DNA of 64,000 nucleotides, taken from positions 1-64,000 of the forward strand of contig JAVJTT010000011.1 in NCBI GenBank assembly GCA_040220135.1, given 5' to 3'. The DNA comes from CAJXMH01 sp040220135. GTDB taxonomy: Bacteria; Bacteroidota; Bacteroidia; Flavobacteriales_E; Vicingaceae. The first letter of the stretch is position 1. Every line of letters starts with the position of its first letter. The position numbers and the translations under genes were made by a program. Under the pieces are notes generated by a model. It searched no databases. It was not told the origin of the DNA and worked only from the letters and a program-made list of their open reading frames with translations. Below, in pieces: positions 26,901-35,301 of the stretch.

Positions 26901-28226
26901 CCGGTTCAATAAGACAGGGTGTCCCTTCAAAACATTCTCTAAAATATCCCAAACGATTGGTTCTTTCTTATCTACTATTTTCTTGGCAGATTTAACCGTT
27001 TTTACAATCCCTCTTTCAATCAACTTTCTGATGATAAAAGGCTTGTAAAGCTCTGCTGCCATATCTTTCGGCAAACCACATTCATGAAGTTTCAAGTCTG
27101 GTCCTACCACAATTACTGAACGAGCCGAGTAATCAACTCGCTTACCCAATAAGTTTTGACGGAAACGACCTGATTTACCTTTCAAACTATCACTTAAAGA
27201 TTTAAGCGCTCTGTTTGAATCCGTTTTAACCGCAGATGATTTTCTTGAATTATCGAATAAAGAATCTACTGACTCTTGTAGCATTCTCTTCTCGTTTCTT
27301 AAGATCACCTCAGGCGCTTTAATTTCCATCAAGCGCTTTAGTCGGTTATTTCTAATGATTACTCTTCTGTAAAGATCATTTAAGTCCGATGTAGCAAATC
27401 GCCCTCCATCTAAAGGCACAAGTGGACGTAATTCTGGTGGAATTACTGGAACCACTTTCACGATCATCCATTCTGGCTTGTTCTCAATGTGATCATTTGC
27501 CTGACGGAAAGCCTCTACAACCTGAAGACGCTTCAAAGCTTCGTTCTTTCTCTGCTGAGATGTTTCAGTGTTTGCCTTGTGACGTAATTCGTAAGATAAT
27601 TCATCCAACTGAAGGCGCTTCAAGCACTCATATAAAGCTTCAGCCCCCATCTTCGCGATGAATTTATTCGGATCACTGTCATCTAAATAAGCATTCTCCT
27701 TAGGAAGCGTGTCCAAAATATCTAAGTACTCTTCTTCCGTTAAGAAATCCAAATACTCTAACTCTTCTCCTTGAGGATTCTTGGCGATACCTGGTTGAAT
27801 AACCACATAACGCTCATAGTAGATAATAGCATCTAACTTTTTGGTTGGAAGCCCGAGTAGGTATCCAATTTTGTTAGGCAAAGATTTAAAGTACCAGATA
27901 TGAGCAACGGGAACGACCAAAGAAATGTGTCCCATTCTCTCGCGTCGTACTTTCTTCTCTGTTACTTCCACACCACAGCGGTCACAAACGATTCCTTTAT
28001 AACGGATTCTTTTGTATTTACCACAGTGACATTCATAATCCTTTACCGGACCGAAAATGCGCTCACAAAACAAACCATCTCTTTCGGGCTTGTAAGTTCT
28101 GTAATTAATCGTCTCAGGCTTCAATACTTCACCGTGTGATCTTTCAAGGATCATTTCCGGTGAAGCAAGGCTTATAGTAATATTCGAGAATCTACTTGTC
28201 TCTTTATTTTCTCTTCGAAAAGCCAT
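23931..28226 (-). CDS. rpoC: DNA-directed RNA polymerase subunit beta'
   Basis: 1431 aa, full length. N-terminal zinc site CHCGKYK...CDRCGV, catalytic loop NADFDGDQMAVH at 475-486 with Asp477, Asp479 and Asp481 binding the active-site Mg2+, bridge/trigger regions (RGSKEQIRQLSGMRGLM, QSIGEPGTQLTLRTFHVGG), and a second zinc site with CEMKRGVCSKCYGRSL. The C-terminus ends in an acidic tail. It forms the catalytic cleft with RpoB. It lies 38 bp downstream of rpoB in the secE-to-DUF3467 operon. Confidence 0.99.
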   Translation of the reverse strand: MAFRRENKETSRFSNITISLASPEMILERSHGEVLKPETINYRTYKPERDGLFCERIFGPVKDYECHCGKYKRIRYKGIVCDRCGVEVTEKKVRRERMGHISLVVPVAHIWYFKSLPNKIGYLLGLPTKKLDAIIYYERYVVIQPGIAKNPQGEELEYLDFLTEEEYLDILDTLPKENAYLDDSDPNKFIAKMGAEALYECLKRLQLDELSYELRHKANTETSQQRKNEALKRLQVVEAFRQANDHIENKPEWMIVKVVPVIPPELRPLVPLDGGRFATSDLNDLYRRVIIRNNRLKRLMEIKAPEVILRNEKRMLQESVDSLFDNSRKSSAVKTDSNRALKSLSDSLKGKSGRFRQNLLGKRVDYSARSVIVVGPDLKLHECGLPKDMAAELYKPFIIRKLIERGIVKTVKSAKKIVDKKEPIVWDILENVLKGHPVLLNRAPTLHRLGIQAFQPKLIEGKAIRLHPLVCTAFNADFDGDQMAVHLPLGNAAILEAQMLMLASHNILNPANGSPIAVPSQDMVLGLYYLTKERTSDENITVKGEGKTFYSPEEVIIAKNEGRLDIHAKIKVKITKAGKTELIETTCGRVIFNQVAPKEVPFINELLTKKSLRDIIGDILKVSGVAETADFLDEIKNLGYNMSFKGGLSFNLGDVIIPDAKEEMMEKANQQVQEVWENYNMGFITNNERYNQIIDIWTHTNTRLTNTVMERLKTDNQGFNSVYMMFDSGARGSKEQIRQLSGMRGLMAKPQKSGSTGQEIIENPILSNFKEGLSILEYFISTHGARKGLADTALKTADAGYLTRRLVDVSQDVVITEVDCGTLRGTTISALMKNDEEVESLYDRILGRTTVHDIYHPNTGDLIVASGDEVTEEVAREIEASPIDEVEMRSVLACEMKRGVCSKCYGRSLATGRMAQKGESVGVIAAQSIGEPGTQLTLRTFHVGGTASKIADESRVEAKYDGILEIDELRTVEGEDREGKKVTIVVGRSAEARILDPKTKIALTTNVIPYGSILEQKDGSKVKKGDQICHWDPYNALIIAEISGTVAFENLIDGVTYKDESDEQTGFTEKVITETRDKKMIPEIKLLNSKKEVVKTYNLPVGAHIVVQEGDKIEAGKTLVKIPRVSGKSGDITGGLPRVTELFEARNPSNPAVVSEIDGIVSFGKIKRGNREVIVESRTGEVKKYLINLSKHILVQENDFVRAGTPLSDGATTPADILAIKGPTQVQEYLVNEVQEVYRLQGVKINDKHFEVIVRQMMRKVIIEDPGDTRFLEKQIVNKTDFAEENDWIFGKKVVEDGGDSDSMKQGQIVSPRKMREENSKLKRQDKKLVTARDAVPATSNSVLQGITRASLQTDSFISAASFQETTKVLNEAAVNGKIDTLEGLKENVIVGHLIPAGTGTRDFQDYIIGSKAEYEKLQKAPVAEEVETEE

Positions 28227-28264
28227 ATTTATAATGTTGTGTTTTTTAACAAATTAAGCTTGAA

Positions 28265-31200
28265 TTACGCTTTCGCTTCTTCACCTAGGGTGATGTTCAA
28301 TCCAAGACCTCTTAGTTCATGTAGCAATACATTGAAAGATTCTGGTATACCAGGTGTTGGCATATTTTCCCCTTTCACAATTGCTTCGTATGCTTTGGCT
28401 CGACCCATTACATCATCAGATTTGATGGTCAAGATCTCTTGCAGGATATTAGCGGCCCCAAAGGCTTCTAATGCCCAAACCTCCATCTCACCAAAACGCT
28501 GACCACCAAATTGTGCTTTACCACCTAATGGCTGCTGCGTAATTAATGAGTAAGGTCCAATTGATCTTGCATGCATCTTATCTTCAACCATGTGTCCAAG
28601 TTTCAGCATGTAGATGATTCCAACCGTTGCCGGCTGATCAAAAGGTTCTCCTGTACCCCCATCGCATAAATGTGTTCTACCTAATCGAGGTACACCTGCT
28701 TTGTCAGTCCAATCATTGATTTCATCAATACTTGCACCATCAAAAATTGGAGTAGAGAACTTCACACCTAGCTTTTCTCCAGCCCAACCTAATACAGTTT
28801 CGTAAATCTGTCCTAAGTTCATTCGAGAAGGCACACCCAATGGGTTCAATACAATATCTACCGGAGTTCCATCATCTAAGAAGGGCATGTCTTCTGGACG
28901 AACGATCTTAGCCACAATACCCTTGTTACCATGACGTCCGGCCATTTTATCCCCTACTTTCATCTTTCTCTTCTTCGCCAAGTAAACCTTAGCCAATTTC
29001 ATGATTCCGGTGGGTAGCTCATCACCAACAGTTAGGGCATAGCGCTTACGCTTATATCTTCCCATAATTTCGGTGGCCTTCATGTTGTGATTATGCAACA
29101 TTACTTTGATGGTTTCATTCAACTCATCAGAAGTAGTCCAGTTTTTATAATCGATAAAGGCAAAATCATCAATTCTCTGAAGAACTTTTTGGGTAAACTT
29201 TGTTCCTTTCGGAATGATTTCTTCATTGTAATAGTTGGTAATTCCTTGTGCAGTTTTACCATTCACAATGCTGTAAAGTTTTTCCACTAATCGTTCTTTC
29301 AAAGCCGATAGATCTTTACGCTCTTCTTCGTCTAATTTTGCAATTAGGTTCTTTTCATCTGCTCGAGACTTGCGGTCTTTTACCGCTCTTTCAAACAACT
29401 TCTTGTCTACCACAACTCCTTTGGTTGATGGTGGAACTTTCAATGAAGCGTCTTTAACATCTCCAGCTTTATCTCCAAAAATCGCACGTAAAAGCTTTTC
29501 TTCCGGAGTTGGATCAGATTCCCCTTTTGGCGTAATCTTACCAATCAAAATATCGCCTTCTTTTACTTCAGCTCCAATTCTGATTAATCCATTCTCGTCA
29601 AGATCAGCTGTAGACTCTTCACTTACATTTGGAATATCAGCGGTTAATTCTTCTACCCCTCTTTTGGTATCTCTAACCTCTAGAGTGAATTCGTCAACGT
29701 GTACCGAAGTAAATAAGTCTTCTGAAACTACTTTCTCCGAGATCACGATCGCATCCTCAAAGTTATAACCTTTCCAAGGCATAAAGGCAACCTTCAGGTT
29801 TCGACCTAAAGCCAATTCTCCTTTTTCGGTAGCGTAACCTTCACAAAGCACTTGACCTTTGCTTACTTTATCTCCTTTTCTAACGATCGGTCTCAAGTTA
29901 ACCACCGTACTTTGGTTGGTTTTCTTGTACTTGGTTAGATGGTACGTTTTAGTTGGCTCATTAAAAGAAACCAACTCTTCTTCTTCAGTACGATCGTATG
30001 TAACGATAATTTTCTTTGCATCAACGTACTCTACTACACCATCTCCTTCTGAATTGATCAATACTCTAGAGTCAATGGCCAATTGCTTTTCAAGTCCTGT
30101 TCCCACAATAGGAGAGTCAGGTCTCATTAAAGGCACGGCTTGACGCTGCATGTTAGATCCCATCAAAGCACGGTTTGCATCATCATGCTCCAAGAAAGGA
30201 ATAAGTGATGCAGCAATAGAGGCAATCTGGTTCGGTGCAACATCCATTAAAGTTACTTCACCTGGCTCAGCCATTGGGAAATCACCTTCGTACCTTGCTT
30301 TTACTCGATCTGCCTCAAATGTTCCATCTTCAGTAACAATGGCATTTGCTTGTGCAATGGTTTGTTCGTCTTCTTCTTCAGCACTTAAGTAGATAATGTC
30401 CTTCTTGTCCAGACCAATCTTTCCTTCGCTTACTTTACGGTAAGGAGTTTCAATAAATCCAAGTCGGTTCACTTTCGCATAAACACAAAGTGAAGAAATC
30501 AGTCCAATGTTTGGTCCTTCCGGCGTTTCAATTGGACAAAGTCTTCCGTAGTGCGTGTAGTGAACATCACGAACCTCAAAACCTGCTCTTTCTCTTGAAA
30601 GACCTCCTGGCCCTAAGGCTGACATTCTTCTTTTGTGTGTTACCTCAGAAAGTGGATTCGTTTGATCCATAAACTGAGACAATTGGTTCGTTCCAAAGAA
30701 AGAGTTAATTACTGAAGACAAGGTCTTCGCATTAATCAAATCCGCCGGTGTAAACACCTCATTGTCACGAACATTCATACGCTCTCTAATGGTTCTAGCC
30801 ATTCTAGCTAATCCCACACCAAATTGATTGTACAATTGCTCTCCAACTGTACGAACTCTTCGGTTACTCAAGTGATCAATATCATCAACATCTGCTTTTG
30901 AGTTGATCAACTCAATCAAATATTTAATGATTGATATTATATCTTCTCTTGTTAGAATCTTGGTATTTTCTTCTATTTCAAGACCTAACTTCTTGTTTAT
31001 TCTATAGCGCCCTACTTCTCCTAAATCGTATCTAGTTTCAGAGAAAAATAGTTTATCAATAACTCCTCTAGCGGTTTCCTCATCTGGTGGCTCGGAGTTT
31101 CTTAACTGACGATAAATATGCTCTACGGCTTCTTTCTCAGAGTTTGATGGATCTTTCTGAAGCGTATTGTAAATAATGGCAAAGTCGGCCGAGTTGATAT

Positions 31201-32104
31201 CTTCTTTGTGAAGAATAATCGTTTTGGCTCCTGACTCTAAGATTGGGTCAATGTGTTCTTTTTCAAGTACAGTTTCCCGATCTATAACCACTTCATTTCT
31301 TTCGATTGAAACTACTTCACCGGTATCTTCATCTACAAAGTCTTCCACCCAAGTGCGAAGTACACGAGCAGCTAACTTTCTACCTTGTGCTCTTTTTAAG
31401 CCTGCTTTTGACACTTTAATTTCGTCAGCCAATTCGAAAATATCAAGGATATCTTTATCGAACTCAAAGCCGATGGCTCGTAACAAAGTAGTTACTGGTA
31501 ATTTCTTTTTTCGGTCGATGTAAGCGTACATTACATTATTAATGTCTGTCGCAAACTCGATCCATGATCCTTTGAATGGAATTACTCGAGCGGAGTATAA
31601 TTTAGTTCCATTGGCGTGTCTTGACTGGCCAAAGAATACACCTGGAGATCGGTGTAACTGAGATACGATAACTCTTTCCGCACCATTAACCAAAAAAGTT
31701 CCTTTTGGTGTCATGTAAGGAATGGTTCCCAAGTAAACATCTTGAACGATGGTTTCAAAATCTTCGTGCTCAGGGTCAGTACAGTAAAGTTTTAACTTCG
31801 CCTTCAAAGGAACACTATAGGTTAATCCACGGTCAATACACTCATCGATGCTATATCGAGGTGGGTCTACAAAGTAATCTAAGAACTCAAGCACGAATTG
31901 ATTTCGTGCATCCGTTATGGGGAAATTCTCACTAAAAACTTTATAAAGACCTTCAGAGTCCCTTAATTCAGGAGAAGTATCTAATTGGAAAAAGTCTTGA
32001 AAAGACTGTAATTGGATATCGAGAAAATCCGGATAATCAAGTTTATTTTTGATCGAAGCGAAATTGACCCGTTCTGCTATTTTCGGTAATGATGCGTTAG
32101 CCAT
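28265..32104 (-). CDS. rpoB: DNA-directed RNA polymerase subunit beta
   Basis: 1279 aa, full length for Bacteroidota. Recognisable segments are the rifampicin-pocket region (FFGTNQLSQFMDQTNPLSEVTHKRRMSALGPGGLSRERAG, about 495-535), the nucleotide/primer-contacting GKVTPKGE-like loop (IGKITPKGESDPTPEEKLLRAI), KMAGRHGNKG, and the C-terminal clamp ending LGLNITLGEE. The wild-type rifampicin-contact residues S/Q/D/H/R/S look intact. It is preceded by a 101-bp spacer with a strong hairpin separating it from rplL. Confidence 0.99.
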   Translation of the reverse strand: MANASLPKIAERVNFASIKNKLDYPDFLDIQLQSFQDFFQLDTSPELRDSEGLYKVFSENFPITDARNQFVLEFLDYFVDPPRYSIDECIDRGLTYSVPLKAKLKLYCTDPEHEDFETIVQDVYLGTIPYMTPKGTFLVNGAERVIVSQLHRSPGVFFGQSRHANGTKLYSARVIPFKGSWIEFATDINNVMYAYIDRKKKLPVTTLLRAIGFEFDKDILDIFELADEIKVSKAGLKRAQGRKLAARVLRTWVEDFVDEDTGEVVSIERNEVVIDRETVLEKEHIDPILESGAKTIILHKEDINSADFAIIYNTLQKDPSNSEKEAVEHIYRQLRNSEPPDEETARGVIDKLFFSETRYDLGEVGRYRINKKLGLEIEENTKILTREDIISIIKYLIELINSKADVDDIDHLSNRRVRTVGEQLYNQFGVGLARMARTIRERMNVRDNEVFTPADLINAKTLSSVINSFFGTNQLSQFMDQTNPLSEVTHKRRMSALGPGGLSRERAGFEVRDVHYTHYGRLCPIETPEGPNIGLISSLCVYAKVNRLGFIETPYRKVSEGKIGLDKKDIIYLSAEEEDEQTIAQANAIVTEDGTFEADRVKARYEGDFPMAEPGEVTLMDVAPNQIASIAASLIPFLEHDDANRALMGSNMQRQAVPLMRPDSPIVGTGLEKQLAIDSRVLINSEGDGVVEYVDAKKIIVTYDRTEEEELVSFNEPTKTYHLTKYKKTNQSTVVNLRPIVRKGDKVSKGQVLCEGYATEKGELALGRNLKVAFMPWKGYNFEDAIVISEKVVSEDLFTSVHVDEFTLEVRDTKRGVEELTADIPNVSEESTADLDENGLIRIGAEVKEGDILIGKITPKGESDPTPEEKLLRAIFGDKAGDVKDASLKVPPSTKGVVVDKKLFERAVKDRKSRADEKNLIAKLDEEERKDLSALKERLVEKLYSIVNGKTAQGITNYYNEEIIPKGTKFTQKVLQRIDDFAFIDYKNWTTSDELNETIKVMLHNHNMKATEIMGRYKRKRYALTVGDELPTGIMKLAKVYLAKKRKMKVGDKMAGRHGNKGIVAKIVRPEDMPFLDDGTPVDIVLNPLGVPSRMNLGQIYETVLGWAGEKLGVKFSTPIFDGASIDEINDWTDKAGVPRLGRTHLCDGGTGEPFDQPATVGIIYMLKLGHMVEDKMHARSIGPYSLITQQPLGGKAQFGGQRFGEMEVWALEAFGAANILQEILTIKSDDVMGRAKAYEAIVKGENMPTPGIPESFNVLLHELRGLGLNITLGEEAKA

Positions 32105-32147
32105 CTCTAAGAAATGATTTATTAATAACTAGATACAAACAAGAAAG

Positions 32148-32181
32148 GGTTTAGACCCCAAAATGTTTTGGGACCTAAACC
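32148..32181 (-). promoter_or_regulatory. Long hairpin in the rplL-rpoB spacer
   Basis: Two 16-nt arms (32148-32163 and 32166-32181) pair fully on the transcribed minus strand if two G-U wobbles are allowed, leaving about a 4-nt loop. No T run follows. In E. coli the same spacer holds an attenuator and an RNase III site, so a processing or attenuation role is plausible here. Confidence 0.6.
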
Positions 32182-32205
32182 TAATAAGATTAGTTGTGCG
32201 TTATA

Positions 32206-32583
32206 TTACTTAAGCTCAACTTCAGCTCCTGCCTCTTCTAATTGCTTTTTAAGAGATTCAGCTTCGTCTTTTGCTACTCCTTCCTTCACAGGTTTTGGAG
32301 CTCCATCAACTAATTCTTTAGCTTCTTTCAATCCTAGTCCGGTTAATTCTTTAACTAGCTTAACAACCGCTAATTTAGAACCACCTGGAGCTTTCAAGAT
32401 TACATCAAACTCTGTTTGCTCTTCTTCAGCAGCACCATCGCCACCACCAGCTGGTCCGGCAACAGCAACAGCTGCAGCAGCAGGCTCAATGCCATGCTCT
32501 TCTTTAAGGATTTCTGCTAATTCGTTTACATCTTTTACTGTCAAGTTTACTAACTCTTCAGCAAGCGCTTTTAAATCCGCCAT
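32206..32583 (-). CDS. rplL: 50S ribosomal protein bL12 (L7/L12)
   Basis: 125 aa. N-terminal dimerisation helices (LKALAEELVNLTVKDVNELA), a flexible Ala/Gly hinge (about 38-55) and the C-terminal factor-binding domain EFDVILKAPGGSKLAVVKLVKELTGLGLKEAKELVD. Stalk protein that recruits translational GTPases; binds L10, encoded immediately upstream. Confidence 0.98.
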   Translation of the reverse strand: MADLKALAEELVNLTVKDVNELAEILKEEHGIEPAAAAVAVAGPAGGGDGAAEEEQTEFDVILKAPGGSKLAVVKLVKELTGLGLKEAKELVDGAPKPVKEGVAKDEAESLKKQLEEAGAEVELK

Positions 32584-32634
32584 TTTATTCTGTTTTTAGA
32601 TTTTTAAATTATATGAGTTGAGAGTGCGTACAAA

Positions 32635-33156
32635 TTAATTTTCTCTTTCGCCAAGAGCTTTTACCAATCCTGAAATGGTATTTCCGCCAGATTGTAGGGC
32701 AGAAACAACATTCTTCGCTGGAGATTGTAGTAATGCGATAATATCCGCGATTACTTCATCTTTCGACTTCATAGATGCTAATGCCTCTACTTTGTCATCA
32801 CCAATGTAAATTGCTTCATCAATAAAAGCTCCTTTCAAAAGTGGTTTTTCTGAATTCTTTCTAAAGTCTTTGATCAGTTTTGCCGGAGCATTGCCCACTT
32901 CTGCAAACATGATCGAAGTATTTCCTTTGAGTACTTCATAGAACTCTTCGTAAGAACCTTCAGCTTCTTCTAAAGCTTTCTTTAGTAGGGTGTTTTTCAC
33001 TACATTAAGTGAAACCTCACGTTTATGTGCTAACCTTCTCAATTTTGTTGACGACTCAGCGTCTAACTCAGAGATATCAGCGAGGTAAAAAATCCCATTT
33101 TCATTCAGTTTTTCTGAAAGGGCTTTTACGATTTCTTCTTTTTCTTTTCTAGTCAT
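32635..33156 (-). CDS. rplJ: 50S ribosomal protein uL10
   Basis: 173 aa. N-terminal rRNA-binding domain (MTRKEKEEIVKALSEKL, LRRLAHKREVSLNVVKNTLLKKAL) and a C-terminal helix that carries L12 dimers. Base of the ribosomal stalk. It is 24 bp downstream of rplA and in the same operon, so there is no room for a separate L10 leader between rplA and rplJ. Confidence 0.98.
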   Translation of the reverse strand: MTRKEKEEIVKALSEKLNENGIFYLADISELDAESSTKLRRLAHKREVSLNVVKNTLLKKALEEAEGSYEEFYEVLKGNTSIMFAEVGNAPAKLIKDFRKNSEKPLLKGAFIDEAIYIGDDKVEALASMKSKDEVIADIIALLQSPAKNVVSALQSGGNTISGLVKALGEREN

Positions 33157-33180
33157 TTCTAAAGTCTATAGAATGAATAA

Positions 33181-33879
33181 TTAGTCTTCGATAAATCTTT
33201 TAGTATCAACATGTACTCCCGGAGTCATTGTTCCGGAAATGCAAATACTTTTAATGTAAATCCCTTTGGCCGCTGCGGGCTTGAGCTTTACAATGGTTTG
33301 AATCATCTCTAATGCATTCTCTCTTATCTTATCAGCCTCAAAGGAAGCACGGCCAACAGAAGTGTGAATAATACCGTATTTATCAACTTTAAAGTCAATT
33401 TTACCGGCTTTAACATCAGAAACAGCTTTTGCAACATCCATAGTTACTGTACCTGACTTAGGGTTTGGCATCAAACCTCTAGGTCCTAATACCCGACCCA
33501 AGGCTCCAACTTTACCCATAACGCTTGGCATGGTAACAATTACATCTACATCAGTCCAGCCGCCTTTGATTTTTTCTACGTACTCATCTAATCCAACATA
33601 GTCTGCACCGGCTTCCTTCGCCTCTGCTTCTTTGTCGGGTGTAACAAGAGCCAATACTTTTACTGTTTTTCCGATACCATGCGGTAAAGTAACAGTACCT
33701 CGAACCATTTGATTGGCTTTACGAGGATCAACTCCTAGACGAACACTTAAATCTACTGAAGCATCGAAATTGGTAGTAGATAATTCTTTAACCAAAGAAG
33801 AAGCCTCTTTTAAGGTATAGAGTTTGTCTTTTTCGATTTTTTCTAGAGCGGCTTTACGCTTTTTTGTCAATGTTGCCAT
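33181..33879 (-). CDS. rplA: 50S ribosomal protein uL1
   Basis: 232 aa, usual length. Shows LSVRLGVDPRKANQMVRGTVTLPHGIGK, GPRGLMPNPKSGTV and the C-terminal STMTPGV-like region (ISGTMTPGVHVDTKRF). It binds 23S rRNA at the L1 stalk. Classic rplK-rplA pair with a 20-bp spacer. Confidence 0.98.
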   Translation of the reverse strand: MATLTKKRKAALEKIEKDKLYTLKEASSLVKELSTTNFDASVDLSVRLGVDPRKANQMVRGTVTLPHGIGKTVKVLALVTPDKEAEAKEAGADYVGLDEYVEKIKGGWTDVDVIVTMPSVMGKVGALGRVLGPRGLMPNPKSGTVTMDVAKAVSDVKAGKIDFKVDKYGIIHTSVGRASFEADKIRENALEMIQTIVKLKPAAAKGIYIKSICISGTMTPGVHVDTKRFIED

Positions 33880-33899
33880 AATTTCTAATCGTCTTCTAT

Positions 33900-34337
33900 T
33901 TAAAAGGGCTTTTTGCCTTTTACATTAATACCCATACTTCTTGCTGTTCCTGCAACCATGCTCATTGCAGATTCAACTTTAAAGGCATTGAGATCTTCCA
34001 TTTTATCTTCTGCGATTTCCTTTACTTGATCCCAACTTACAGAAGCAACTTTTACTCGGTTTGGCTCAGCTGAACCAGATTTTGTTTTTGCCTTTTCAAG
34101 CAATTGAACAGCTGCCGGTGGGGTTTTAATCACAAAGTCGAATGACTTATCAGAATAAACTGTAATTACCACCGGTAAAACCTTACCTGCTTTATCTTGA
34201 GTTCTACCGTTGAACTGCTTACAGAAGTCCATGATGTTTACTCCTTTTGCACCCAATGCAGGTCCTACAGGAGGAGAAGGATTTGCGGCACCTCCTCGAA
34301 TCTGTAATTTAATTATGCCATCTACTTCTTTAGCCAT
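33900..34337 (-). CDS. rplK: 50S ribosomal protein uL11
   Basis: 145 aa. N-terminal domain with the proline-rich helix GGAANPSPPVGPALGAKGVNIMDFCKQFN (thiostrepton-site region) and a C-terminal rRNA-binding domain ending MVAGTARSMGINV. It binds the GTPase-associated centre of 23S rRNA. It is 27 bp after nusG. Confidence 0.98.
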   Translation of the reverse strand: MAKEVDGIIKLQIRGGAANPSPPVGPALGAKGVNIMDFCKQFNGRTQDKAGKVLPVVITVYSDKSFDFVIKTPPAAVQLLEKAKTKSGSAEPNRVKVASVSWDQVKEIAEDKMEDLNAFKVESAMSMVAGTARSMGINVKGKKPF

Positions 34338-34364
34338 TTTCTTGAATTATTATAAAAATGTCGA

Positions 34365-34922
34365 TTATGATTCTTTTTCTACTTGCATGTAACTTAGATC
34401 TAATGGCGTTTTTCGCCCAAAGATCTTAACCATTACTTTCAGTTTCTTCTTCTCTTTATTTACTTCTTCAATGTTTCCACTGAAACCATTAAAAGGACCG
34501 TCGATTACCTTCACTGCCTCTCCTACCATAAATGGAATATCAAATTCCTCTTCACTTTCAGCTAGTTCATCAACTTTTCCTAGAATTCGATTCACTTCAG
34601 AAGGCCTCAAAGGCATGGGCTCTCCACCCTTTTCTGCTCCTAAGAAACCAATCACGTCTGTGGTCTTTTGTATAATGTGAGGCACCTCTCCTACCAAGTT
34701 GGCTTCTACCAAAACGTAACCTGGAAAAAAGTTACGCTCTTTGCTAACTTTCTTACCATTTCTGATTTGAAAAACTTTCTCTGTAGGAATCAAGATCTGA
34801 CTCACATAATCTTTCAAACCCGAATGACTTATTTCATCCTCGAGCAGCATCTTCACTTTCTTCTCCTTGCCACTTATGGCGCGGATCACATACCACTTTT
34901 TATCTGTTGTTGTTTCACTCAT
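34365..34922 (-). CDS. nusG: Transcription termination/antitermination factor NusG
   Basis: 185 aa. NGN domain (KWYVIRAISGKEKKVKMLLEDEI, FFPGYVLVEANL) and a C-terminal KOW domain (GEAVKVIDGPFNGFSGNIEEVN). It couples RNA polymerase to the ribosome or to Rho. Encoded between secE and rplK, the conserved order. Confidence 0.98.
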   Translation of the reverse strand: MSETTTDKKWYVIRAISGKEKKVKMLLEDEISHSGLKDYVSQILIPTEKVFQIRNGKKVSKERNFFPGYVLVEANLVGEVPHIIQKTTDVIGFLGAEKGGEPMPLRPSEVNRILGKVDELAESEEEFDIPFMVGEAVKVIDGPFNGFSGNIEEVNKEKKKLKVMVKIFGRKTPLDLSYMQVEKES

Positions 34923-34941
34923 CCTTCTAGGTTCTCCTCAA

Positions 34942-35133
34942 TTAAAACAAACTGTAGATGTACTCCATTACTCGGCTAAAGGTAGAGTCCATCAAAAAAA
35001 TGATCAATGAAATAATAACTGAAGCAATCATGACTACGATACCGCTGCTTTGCAACTCAGGCCAAGTTGGCCAACTTACTTTGTGAAGCAATTCGTTTGA
35101 CGATTCTTCAATGTATGTTCTTATTTTAGACAT
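34942..35133 (-). CDS. secE: Preprotein translocase subunit SecE
   Basis: 63 aa, the short single-helix form. Amphipathic N-terminal helix with ESSNELLHKVSWPTWPEL, then one transmembrane helix (about 32-52). It stabilises SecY in the SecYEG channel. It follows tRNA-Trp and precedes nusG by 19 bp. Confidence 0.96.
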   Translation of the reverse strand: MSKIRTYIEESSNELLHKVSWPTWPELQSSGIVVMIASVIISLIIFLMDSTFSRVMEYIYSLF

Positions 35134-35150
35134 CTCAGTTTATTTTCTTG

Positions 35151-35223
35151 CACGGGTGGTAAGAATCGAACTCACGACCTTTGGTTTTGGAGACCACTGC
35201 TCTACCAGCTGAGCTACACCCGT
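35151..35223 (-). tRNA. tRNA-Trp (CCA)
   Basis: 73 nt including the discriminator G. Acceptor stem ACGGGTG/CACCCGT, D-arm GCTC...GAGC, anticodon loop CTCCAAA (anticodon CCA), T-loop TTCGATT. The 3' CCA is not encoded. Its position between tuf and secE is conserved in many bacteria. Confidence 0.96.
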
Positions 35224-35241
35224 GTGGGTTTTTATAAAAGT

Positions 35242-35280
35242 CACAAAAAGGTATCCCGATTTTTCGGGACACCTTTTGTG
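35242..35280 (-). terminator. Long hairpin after tuf
   Basis: Arms CACAAAAAGGT...TCCCGA and TCGGGA...ACCTTTTGTG pair over about 16 bp with one bulge and one mismatch. On the minus strand it lies between the tuf stop (35302) and tRNA-Trp, and the following sequence is T-rich but not a clean T run. It may be a partial terminator or a processing signal, since tRNA-Trp-secE-nusG lie downstream. Confidence 0.6.
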
Positions 35281-35301
35281 CAATTATTCTTTATTTGAGT
35301 C

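Noticed and set aside
29370..29768. 132-codon open frame antisense to rpoB
   Set aside because: It lies entirely within a highly conserved gene on the other strand and has no family features. Long antisense frames are expected opposite biased codons.
32168..32599. 143-codon open frame antisense to rplL, rich in Ser/Ala/Pro
   Set aside because: Its composition is the mirror of the Ala/Gly/Glu-rich L12 sequence; no start signal or homologous motif.
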